Below are positions 37,270-46,792 of a DNA stretch of 64,000 nt, one piece after another. This DNA comes from Straminergon stramineum (taxonomy: Eukaryota; Streptophyta; Bryopsida; Hypnales; Calliergonaceae): contig OY987268.1 in NCBI GenBank assembly GCA_963920665.1, forward strand, positions 13,456,501 through 13,520,500, given 5' to 3'. How positions within the stretch are numbered: the stretch's first letter is position 1; the number at the start of each line of letters is the position of its first letter. The position numbers and the translations under genes are program-made. The notes under the pieces were generated by a model, which did not search any database, was not told the DNA's origin, and was given only the letters and a program-made list of their open reading frames with translations.

Positions 37270-38522
37270 GGTTAAGATATGAAATGCTTTTTGAACAATT
37301 GTTGGATGCATCATATAGTAGGCAAATGTAAATTTTCAATTAAACAATGACAAAATTCATATATGAATCTAGGCATCTATAGCTAATTGTATTCAAATAA
37401 ACAATTGAACTATATTGCTAATACAAAATTGTTTAATTTTTTGTTGGATCTTGTTGGAAATTATAAGAGTACTCTAGATTTTCTACTTTTGCATTATTTA
37501 GACATTGGATGAATAAACTATGAATTTTCAAAGTGCTTGGATAGATATTTTCAAAACTCTCATTAGTAAAGGTTATACATTATAATGAAGAAACTCCATG
37601 AGTGAATTTAGGAAGGGATCACAATTGTGTGTAGTTAACTTTTGTCAATTTAGGTCATCTCTCAATAAAACTAAAGATCCTTATCTTTTATTTATTATCC
37701 TCTATGATTTGATACCAAAAATATATAAAAAATTTGACCATTGTCATAACTCTGCACAACATAGACTAGATTACTTCCAAGAGTGAGGTAGGAGGTTCAT
37801 AAAGCCATTAGACTCTAAAAATGTTTTCTAATGCAAAGATACATTTTGCTTTCTCATTGCACCAAGAATGTACAAATAGAGCATATTTTAGGAAGTGGAA
37901 GCTTTCAGTGACTATTGTGTTCTAACTTCAAAAATTCATAACAAATTTCATGAAGCTCCAAAAAACACGAAATGACTTAGATTAAATGCCAATTCTATTT
38001 GTCTTTCAAGGAAGATTTAGTAAAAAATATTTCAAGAAGTCTAACCTCTCCAAATTAATTATTAGCTCTTAAAGTGGGCCTCTTTATACACATGTTGGGG
38101 CTGGATGGAAAGCCATCCTGATTTCCAATTATTCAAGCCTTCAATTTGGCCCCAATTTTGTTATCCAACTCTAATGCACATAAAGCTAAGGTCCAATTAA
38201 CAAAATTCTAGGGTTTCCATCTTGCATTTTTTTGATCTTGGGGTTTTGACAAACACTTGTGCAACAATTAGGCATAGATGAGAGATGAAGTGCACAAACA
38301 AAAATGAAAACAAAAGACCAAGGAGGGTAATCTACCTAACGTTGATTGATGGTAGAGATGTTCATGATCCAATGGAGGAGCCCAATTTGTCCCAAGTTTG
38401 AAATTTGGGTCATAGAAAACCTCATCCCAATTTCATCAAACCAATTTCATCAAACCAATTTCATCAAAATGGCCCAAAAGTTTGGCACCAAAATTGTGCC
38501 ACCTAGGACACCAACCAAGACA
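37270..38522. other. Intergenic, repeat remnants
   Basis: 37840-38030 on the minus strand resembles 30900-31080 and 44340-44560, with phrases AATTGGCATCTAA, AAATTCATAACAAATTTCAT reversed, and the GTGCAATGAGAAAGCAAAATGTA region. It is therefore a reversed remnant of a shared repeat segment. The rest shows nothing recognisable. Confidence 0.4.
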
Positions 38523-38534
38523 AGTTGTAATTTT

Positions 38535-38680
38535 TTATTTATTTTTTTAAACAAATGGAAACCCATTGTATTAAAAAAACCCAAAGAAGGACAGCCAAGC
38601 CAGAGGCTGGACAAAAGAAGAGAAAAGAGCAACAAACATGGAAACAAAGAAACTAGAGAAAAAGAGGAAGGGGGGACATG
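38535..38680 (-). mobile_element. 5'-truncated LINE 3' end (146 bp) with 12-bp target duplication
   Basis: The direct repeat AGTTGTAATTTT at 38523-38534 and 38681-38692 flanks the insert. On the minus strand it reads CCAGCCTCTGGCTTGGCTG, then TTTTTTTAATACAATGGGTT, TCCATTTGTTT and an A-rich tail. That is a typical 3' end of plant L1-type LINEs. It has no coding content. Confidence 0.85.
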
Positions 38681-39109
38681 AGTTGTAATTTTGACCCGGC
38701 CTAGTATAAAACCCTTGGACCAGTTTGGAAAGAATTAAGCAATCCTGTTGGTTCAAATTTGGAGAGTTGGGGATGGCCCTCAAAGTATAGAGTGGGCCTT
38801 AAAAAGTGTAAGGGCTTAGTTAACATTCTGTTTATTCCTCAACCAGTGGTCTCAAAATCTCCCAACCCAAATCGAAGAAACTTAAGCACACCACGGATTG
38901 AAGAACTGCATCCTGTTGCTCAGTATTGTCAAAGAGGGCCCATGAAGAGCACGCCTACAAAGAGTTTTCAGTCCTCTGATCCCAAAGAGTTTTTGTTCGC
39001 AATCGAGAGACCCCAAGCCAAGGCCAAGGAATAAAAGGTTGTCAGATGAAAATTTACATAAATTAGTGACAACTAAGAGATTCCCATTTTACATGTTGCA
39101 CCTAAAGTC

Positions 39110-39800
39110 TCTTCCCCGGCATAAAAATTTCTACACCTACAGTATCGAATGTATCGAATGATACATTGAGATTCAGACACCTCCGCAATTTAAAGCAAAG
39201 ATAGGAAATAGAAAATTAAAAGATTTGTCAAATCTGGATTTATATATGTTCTCTTTACACACCAAGGTGCACAGAAATGCTTGAAAGTGCTAGCAGCTAC
39301 TCTCAAAGTCTTTTTTTTATCAGAAAAGCTCTCTCCTGCGTCATCCATGCACAATAAATTGACAACTAAATTCTTTTTACAGTTGGTCGAAGGTTGCACA
39401 TGACGAACTAAAAATAATGTCATTTCGACCAAATGTTAATCAACTTCACCTATACCGGTACGTGTATGCCCCAAACAGGGCAGTCAGGATCACAAATATA
39501 TCAAATAACATATATGAGGTTAGAATCATGACACCTCTGCATTGAAAAAAATCATCAAATGTGGCGACATACATATATACTCACTTTACAAGCCAACGTG
39601 CTTAGAAATGCTTGGAAGGGCTTGCAGCTACTCCCAAATCTAGCTCTGAGCTGCAGTAGGCACTTTCCTGCATGGTCCATGCACAAAAAGTTGACAAAAT
39701 TCTGTAACTAAATTCTTTATACTGTTGTCGGTCGAAAGTTGGACATGGAGACCCAAAACACAGCTTCAATTCGACCAAATGCTACTCTATTTCATGTGAA
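39110..39800. repeat. Tandem duplication downstream of the 40-kb gene, ~350-bp unit
   Basis: Copy 1 is about 39110-39450 and copy 2 about 39470-39800, in direct orientation. Shared landmarks include GACACCTC-GCA, AGAAATGCTTG-AA-G-GCT, CAGCTACTC-CAAA, TCCATGCACAA, AACTAAATTCTTT and CAATTCGACCAAATG. Copy 2 overlaps the probable 3'UTR of the minus-strand gene that ends at 39877, so copy 1 may be a relic of the same 3'UTR. Confidence 0.8.
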
Positions 39801-39876
39801 TACTCATAACAGCAGAGCCAGGACCAAAGTATGTAAAAGTGAGAATCCGCAGGACAAGGATGGCGAAAAGCTCCAG

Positions 39877-41439
39877 CTACAAATACAATGCACCCGCAAC
39901 ACCCACTGCAGGTCCCAACAGGGTAGTGGGAATCAGCACGTTGGCAAAGGCGCCAATAGGTCCACCCAGGATGGGAATATTCTTCACCGCACTCTTGGCC
40001 ATGTGGACTGCAAAAATGCCGCCGATCACGAACAGGCCCAGGCGCTTGCCCCGGTCCAGAGCCACCCGCTTCAACACCTCTCTTGCAAAGAGTTCAAACT
40101 GCTGGGCTGTGAGAAGCGGGGGGAGGGTGAGAGAAGAGTTGCTGCGCATGGAGCCATGGATGTCCTCCTGAGTGATGGGCCGCAACACCAGCTTTCCACA
40201 TTTGGGATCCAGACCGTCACAGAGCCTCTGCAGGTCAAGGAAAGTGCATCAGAAATCCTGTTGAGCTCTTAGCTTGAACACCACCACTCATAGTGATAGG
40301 ATTCACATGGTCTAGTCCATGGAAACAACAGGATTTTTCAATAAAATTAGACTATTTCAAGACGTTTTAGACCGCATAAAGAAAATCTTCTCCATGCTTC
40401 ACAGAAGGTCTCCCTATGCTCAAAGTGATCACAAAGAGGCCCCCTATGTATTGGGAGGGCAGGAGTATTTCAAAGGACCCGTCTATAGGGTATGGAAGGT
40501 AACGAAGTCCTATTAGGAGTAAAGAGGAGCCTCGGGTATGTATAAAATCAAAGGTCAACGAGATCGACACCCAGGATTTGTAAGAAAATTTATTAGCCTA
40601 GCAAACATTCCAGCCTTATGACAAACCCAACTCACTCTGCCCCATAGAAATTGTGATTTAAGAGATTCTTGAAAGAGTCCCCTGAAGCCAGGATCACGGG
40701 TTTTCAAAGCACACGGGCATTTAATTCTCCCCGTAAAACCCTGGAGACAAAACAGGGATGAAACCTAATGAACTCATTCTGCCTTCTTGGTGACACAAGA
40801 ACGTACCAAGAAGCGATAGCCCCTACAGGATCGAGACTTCATGGTTTAAAATTACCAATTCCAGTAATCATATCAAGAAAACCATAACTAGAACATTGTC
40901 ACTGCAATCTGTGAAATACGTTACATATATCGGTCAAAAAACAAAACAAAAACGACATAAAAAAGACGCCATATGACATACTCAAAGCTACCTAAAACCA
41001 TTTGAAGCTCAATTTGGATCATTAGAGGATAACGGCCATATCCACTCCAAAAATTAAAATCCAGTACAACTACTCTTGAACAACCGAATTGCCACGACCT
41101 ATGCAAGACAAAAACCACGAAAACAAAAGTATAACTGTGAAATTTTAGAGATTAGAGCAATACGTGGATGAAGAACTGAAGTGCCGGCAGCAGCTGGTTG
41201 CGAGGAAGCTCCTTCGCAGGCCGTGGAAGTTGGAACACCTCAAACGCCGCACTCACGGCGGATTTGAAGCGATGAGACTCGTCCAACAGTCGATCCACGT
41301 TCTCACCGATGTTATGCCTCAAGTCAGAAATCTTAGGGTGCGTTGATGAGCTTGCATTCTCCGTCGTCGTCGTCGTCGACGTCGGATGTGTATCAATGTG
41401 AGCAGCGGACAAGCTCCCAGACGATGGTAACGTCGCCAT
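39877..41439 (-). CDS. Conserved plant small membrane protein of unknown function, 208 aa
   Basis: There are two exons on the complement: 41439-41164 (92 codons) and 40227-39877 (116 codons plus stop). They are joined across a 936-bp GT-AG intron in phase 0. The N-terminal ~40 residues are Ser/Thr-rich. Residues 45-92 look helical, with the charged stretch ENVDRLLDESHRFKSAV. Residues 93-104 read RLCDGLDPKCGK, followed by RPITQEDI. Two hydrophobic segments follow: about 155-173 (LGLFVIGGIFAVH) and 183-208 (ending VGVAGALYL at the C-terminus). The exon-to-exon frame and Gly/Pro-rich hydrophobic tail look selected. I cannot name the family or its location. A missed small exon inside the long intron is possible. 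Confidence 0.75.
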
Positions 41440-41527
41440 AATTAACCCACGACGCTTCTACTCGTCAACCTCCACGTCTCTGTACATACTGAGAAAATTC
41501 ACAACCAAAACACACCGAGCACCGGCA

Positions 41528-41945
41528 AACCCTCAAAACCCTAATTCGTTGCCCAACGAAACCACCAAACAAGAGAGGCTCCAATTCGGTTCCCAAAGTC
41601 GATACGAAGTTTCAAGAAGCGTGAACGAGAGGTCTAACTCCCAACGACGCACCGAAAAGATGAAAGCGAAACAGGAATCCGCAAGAAAATGTTTGCTGCA
41701 ATGGTGTGAAACGGGGAAGCAAGAAGTGGCGAACCTCACGGAATGTCGGAATTAAACGGCAGGAATGGTCGCGTTGGGAAGTGACGAAGCTCCACGAAGG
41801 GAAGCAAAGGGAAGGCGGATTGAAGGGAGCGCAATGGAAAGTTGGGTTTGGTGGCGCAAAGGAGGTGACGTGCAGCGCGTGCGCGTGCGATGGCGCGCAA
41901 GTTGCGAAGGCAATACACAGGGAGAGTGCGTTTGGAGGTAAAACC
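41528..41945 (-). promoter_or_regulatory. Upstream module shared with FCF2, copy 1
   Basis: This GC-richer ~415-bp block lies just upstream of the ATG at 41439. On the minus strand it aligns with 53912-54325, which lies upstream of FCF2 in the same orientation relative to the gene. Shared phrases include GGAGCTTCGTCACTTCCC, ATTCCGACATTCC-TGAGGTT, ACATTTTCTTGCGGATTCCT and GAATTAGGGTTT at the gene-proximal end. It probably covers promoter plus transcription start. Confidence 0.7.
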
Positions 41946-42830
41946 GGCGCGTCCCCAATGTAGGGAGATTGCACACTGCGGTTCACCGATTTTTTTGTCA
42001 CGATGCTCTAAGGTAGGAGGTCCGTAAAGCGCCCTCAAAGGCCCAAAGCCTTCTTTGGGGTTTAAAAACATCATTGCATGTGAAGTGTTATAGGTCTAAA
42101 TGTCACTAAGGTATAGAAATCTCAACAAGACAATCTTGCAAACAATCTTGCAGTGTATGTGTTGTAGATGACATGAATCAAATTTGGAGTCATTTGGCCA
42201 CATAGATTGCAACATAGATTGCACATAGATTGCTGAATTGGTTTTTAGCAACACATTTGGAGGTGAAATTCAATTTCTAAAACTACTCAAATGAAAAAAC
42301 TTTAAACTATAAAGTGCTTCAAAACTAGCATACAAATATATTGGTGAAAGAAAATATCATTCAATTATTGGAAAGAGACACTTTGTGTCAAAGAAACAAG
42401 TTGCTGAAATTCATTGTAATCCAAAATTATTGTCTGGATTTTGAAAGTTGAAATTGAATTGCTTCCAAACATTCAAAGCAATTTCAATTGACAGGAGAAT
42501 TTTACTATAATAACTAGACTTCATAGGGAACACAACCCAACAAATTTGATTGAGAATAAACATCGAATGAAGGAGATACAAAGCCCCAAAGTTGCAACCA
42601 TCAAAATGTAGTTTGGTGAACTATATTGGACTTGTGAACTTTGAATGGCTCCCAAAAAATGAATGCATCTTGGATTGATCTGAAAATTTTACTACACAAA
42701 CTAGAAAAGTGATTGCAAATTTTTCAACAAGTTTTACTAAATTTGAACTTTGGATGCAAAAATTGTAGCACTTTGAATTGGGCATTTAGATTATGTAGGG
42801 ACACTTTTGGTCCCCTAGGGCGCTTAGGGG
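41946..42830. other. Intergenic; right terminus of an unresolved TTAA-type element
   Basis: The end GCGCTTAGGGG at 42820-42830 abuts TTAA, so an element ends here, but I found no left end. At 42001-42011 GATGCTC/TAA resembles a lone Harbinger MITE terminus. There is no gene. Confidence 0.4.
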
Positions 42831-42834
42831 TTAA

Positions 42835-44284
42835 CCCCTAAAGGATCAAGTAGCATTCTTTGGTAATACAACAATTTTGTTCATCAATTTATAAAGAAAT
42901 TTTTTATTTTTCCTTTGAAATTTTCACACAACATGTAGTCAAGGAATAGCTTTAAGGTGCAACGATTTTCATAACTATTGACTACATGGATAAAAAGATA
43001 TTGTATGATATGTAGTTTCTCTTGGAGCCCAAGCATGGGGAGCTCAAAAAAAAACATTTTTTTTAAGAATAAAAAATTGAAATTTCTTTTCTTAGATTTT
43101 TATATATGTGAAAAGTTTTGAATCATTCCATTTTGATTAATGAGATGAAAGTTATGAGGAGTTTTAGTTAGGGGGCAATTATGGATTCTCTATTCTAAAA
43201 TAAACTTTGAAGTCCTTTATTTAACTCAATTTTCAACATTTTTGAAAAAAAATAAAATGAGAAGATGGAGCTTGTTTATTACATCATTACAACCATTGGA
43301 ATTGACATTTTTCAATTCCAAAACTAAATTCTTGACAATTTCATATTTTAAATCATTCTCTACTTTTTTTTATTTTATATTTTTTTCAAGCATGAATATG
43401 AAATACTTTTTGTTGAAATTTTTATATGTATGCCCAACTTATTTCTTCAACAAGTTATGGAGAGTTGCAAGTTGTAGGATCTAAACATTTTTGGGTAAAA
43501 AGTTTGAAAGATGAAATCAAACCATATGGGCAACAATGCTAGTGTGTGAGCAAAAAGACTTGAGCCTATGAGCCTTAAACCTAGTTGTAAGTATGTGCCT
43601 ACCAGCCCTTTTTTTTTACTTTTTGAAAAAATGCTAGGATGGCGATCACTGAAAATTTAGTAAAGCATTGTATTTCTATATTCATCTATCTTTTGGACCA
43701 AAAAAAACTTTTCAATCAAATTCATACACTTTTCCATCCAAATTTGGTGATTTCATCCACATTTAAAATGGAAATGGAATTTTTTTGGCAAAAAAAGATT
43801 ACTTTTATTTGGTGAAAACAAGAAATTTATTTTGAAATGGTGCAATTTGGCCCTGTGGTGCCAGAAAAAAAAAGGCTGGTGCCTACAACCATTTGAAGGT
43901 GGTTATATCATATGTATATGTGACATATATAGGTACACTATAACATGGAAAAAATCTATAACATAGACATGTACAACTATAGAAGGTGTCTATAATATAG
44001 ACTCCTAAACTCACAAGATTATAGATTCTATGCTCACATGCAAGCACTCACCATATGGGAATAGTTGAAAAACCTTTCTAAAAAAAATTCAAGCATTATG
44101 ATCTTGTATTTTGGTAGGGGTTCTTATCTTGAAATTTTAAGAGGGTGTACTCTAACAAATTAACTAAAGGATCCTACTGTTGGATTTGTTAAAAAATGCA
44201 AATAGATGAAGATTTTAGCCTTGCTTTGGAGACTAGTATTTTGAAGTAGTTTTGGGACTCTAGATATGAAAAGAACTTCACGGG
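42835..44284 (+). mobile_element. TTAA-type element, subfamily A, interrupted copy
   Basis: TTAA at 42831-42834 and 44285-44288 flanks ends CCCCTAAAGGATC and AACTTCACGGG. Without the insertion at 43531-44049 and its 10-bp repeat it is about 921 bp and aligns along its length with 34077-35006. Shared marks include GAATCATTCCATTTTGATTA, TTATTTCTTCAACA and GCTTTGGAGACTA-TATTTT. It shares its left TTAA with the terminus ending at 42830, giving the palindrome CTTAGGGGTTAACCCCTAA. Confidence 0.82.
43531..44049. mobile_element. MULE-like non-autonomous insertion, 519 bp, 10-bp target duplication
   Basis: ACCATATGGG occurs at 43521-43530 and 44050-44059 and flanks the insert. The uninterrupted sister element at 34.8 kb has a single ATCATTTGGG at the matching place, an empty site. 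The ends are imperfect inverted repeats: AATGCTAGTGTGTGAGCA on the left, and on the right the complement of AGTGCTTGCATGTGAGCA. A 9-10 bp duplication suggests a Mutator-like element. Interior phrases (TTTGGTGATTTCATCCA, TTTTTTTGGCAAAAAAAGA) recur at 51.58-51.75 kb. Confidence 0.7.
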
Positions 44285-44689
44285 TTAAGAGTTGAGAATT
44301 AAAATAATTTGGGGAGGTTAGAAATCTTTAAATATTTTTCACTAAATTTTCCTTGAAAGACAAATAGAATTGGCATCTAACCCAAGTTGTTTCATTTTTT
44401 TTGGAGTTTCATAAAATTAATTGTGGATTTTGAAGTTGAAATACAATGGCCATTGGAAGTGTCCATCTCCTAAAATGTACTATATTTGTACATTTGTTGG
44501 TGCAATGAAAAAAGCAAAATGTACCTCTATGTTACAAGATGCTTTTAGAGTCCAAGTGCTTTATGGACCTCCTACTTAGCATTGTTTTCATAACTTTAAA
44601 CAACTTTGAAAAATTGTACAAAAGGTAGGGATACCCCCAAAGCACCACTTTTTTTACTATTGCACAATCAATATTACTAGACTAGTCAA

Positions 44690-44691
<2 letters not shown>

Positions 44692-44730
<39 letters not shown>
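44692..44730. repeat. (TA)n microsatellite
   Basis: About 19 TA units, then CACA. Confidence 0.95.
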
Positions 44731-44735
<5 letters not shown>

Positions 44736-45645
44736 TTATTTATTTTTAATTTATTTTTGGTAACTAAAAACGTTCCAATGCACAAAAGAATGCAACATTT
44801 TGGATACTGTATAAAAATATTATGAAAGAACAAAGTTTTTTTAGGTAGATGTTCTAAACTCGTTCTTCAAAATAGGTACATATTGATTTTGGAGATGTAT
44901 ACAAAGTGATGATGACAATTTTAAGACAAGGTGCAGTTTTGGGTGTCTCTACTTTAATGAAAGTTCAAATTAGATATCTATATAGCTGCCAAGAAACAAC
45001 TTTGACTAAAAATTATTCTAAAAACAAATATAAAATATTTTGGGAAATAAATTTTGATGGAATGTTTTTTCAGTAGAGTATTTTTCAATTTTATATCTAT
45101 CAAACATCATTTTCCATAAAAAAATGAATATCCAATAGAGAAGTGCCAAAACTACAATCTAATTACAATCTTTCTATAATCATTTATGGGTGTTTTTTTT
45201 AGTTTGGTGGGTACATTAGTAAAGGTTTCATTCATTTTTGCAAATTAGTGACATAATGAGAGGTAGAATACTTTGATCTCTTTAATTTATTTGAGAATAA
45301 CCTATCTTGATACAAATCTATTTTTTTAACTCTAAAGGTACATTCATACCAAGGAGGAATATTTAATCTTTGAAAGGGGTAAAATAACCCCACTAAAATT
45401 GCTAGATGTAAAGATAACTCTATTGTATTTCCCTCCAATCTAAGTACTCCATCTTAATAAGCATTGTTTTATCCCTCTTAGAATTAAGATTTGTCTTCTT
45501 AAAGTGAATGCACTCCAAGGAAGCAGAGGAAGAGTGCAATAGAGACAAAATTTAATGATGGCTTGACAAGAATTCAAGTTGAAATTTTTTTTTTTTTCAA
45601 GTTTTTTTCTCTTCCTAATGAACATTCATTGATTCCGAATCTTAA

Positions 45646-46561
45646 CCCCTAAAGTCCCAAGCCCAATTTTCCATAAAAAGACACTCAAAATTGTCATTTC
45701 TATTGCAAAGGGCAAAAATCTTAAAAAATTGTTTTTTATGTCTCTAACTATAGAATCTTATACTAAACTAGTATAAAAATGTGGGGAAGAAATTTCATAA
45801 GCTTCGAATGTGTAGATTGCAAGATATTTGCATTTAAAGTGAAGAATTTTTTTTCTTGCACCTTGCTTGACTAGATTTTTTGGCTTTATATCTTTTCAAT
45901 TAAGTATTTTCACACAAATAGTTTTTATTTTCTAATTTTTAATGTTGAATAATTGAGTTGAAAATTTAGAAAAAAAATTCAAAAACACACACACTTTGTT
46001 TTCATGCATTAAAAAATTGTCAAGTAGAAGTAGGCTCAAGATTGAAGGGAAAACTAAATTGTTGATAGCTCTAAGATGGAATTGAAACACAAAAATTCCA
46101 ACGGTGAGATTGTGCTAGCAAAAAAACTTAACCTTATCTAGCATTTTTTTTGAATTATAAAAATTGCATACAAAAATGAATTAAAGAAATTATCTTTTCA
46201 AGATGATGTTTAGATTGCCCTAAAAACAAGATTTTCCATAATTTTCTCATCACTATAGTAATCCAAATAGAATGAATCAAAGCTTCAAATGTAGAAAAAA
46301 GCTTTGAGAAAAAAAATTCAAAAAATTCAAAATTTTATGATTTTCTTGGGTTTCTTGGGTTTCCCCTTGATTTGCTTTTATGACTTAGGGTGGCATAACT
46401 TTTGCTCCCAAGCACCGATTGAAATAAAAATTACATTCTGAGAAAGCTTATTTGATTTCCTATCTCTGAAAAAAGTTACAAGAAATCAAGTAAAAAATTG
46501 AGATCATTTAAGCCTACCCAAAATTCCAAAAGTCCCCTGCAAGGTTTGGAGACTTTAGGGG
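45646..46561 (+). mobile_element. TTAA-flanked element, 916 bp, subfamily C
   Basis: TTAA at 45642-45645 and 46562-46565 flanks inverted ends CCCCTAAAGTCCCAAG and GGAGACTTTAGGGG. Its first 200 bp match 63710-63910 (GTCATTTCTATTGCAAAG, then ACTAGTATAA-AATGT) and, more weakly, 27127 and 32748. It is non-coding. The right TTAA is shared with the next element. Confidence 0.82.
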
Positions 46562-46565
46562 TTAA

Positions 46566-46788
46566 CCCTTAAATGGCCCTTGGGGTCCCTCTATACGGCC
46601 AGTATTCAGCTTTATAACTCTTCAATTGTGATTTAATAGATGAGTTATGATACATTTTTATTCATATTCTATCATGATCATTAATTTACTTTATATTGAA
46701 AAGTATTAGGTCAATGTTTTCCTGATCAAATACCACCAAATACATAATATACTATACAACCGCAAAGGGCTTTCAGGCCCTTCTAGGG
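46566..46788. mobile_element. TTAA-flanked MITE, 223-bp subfamily, copy 2
   Basis: The ends CCCTTAAATGGCCCTT and GGCCCTTCTAGGG are flanked by TTAA (46562-46565 and 46789-46792). It is a reverse-complement relative of 16528-16750 with identical length. It is non-coding. Confidence 0.85.
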
Positions 46789-46792
46789 TTAA

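Noticed and set aside
39739..40272. 177-codon plus-strand frame
   Set aside because: It lies antisense to the second exon of the 208-aa gene, whose minus-strand reading has the hydrophobic pattern and splice sites.
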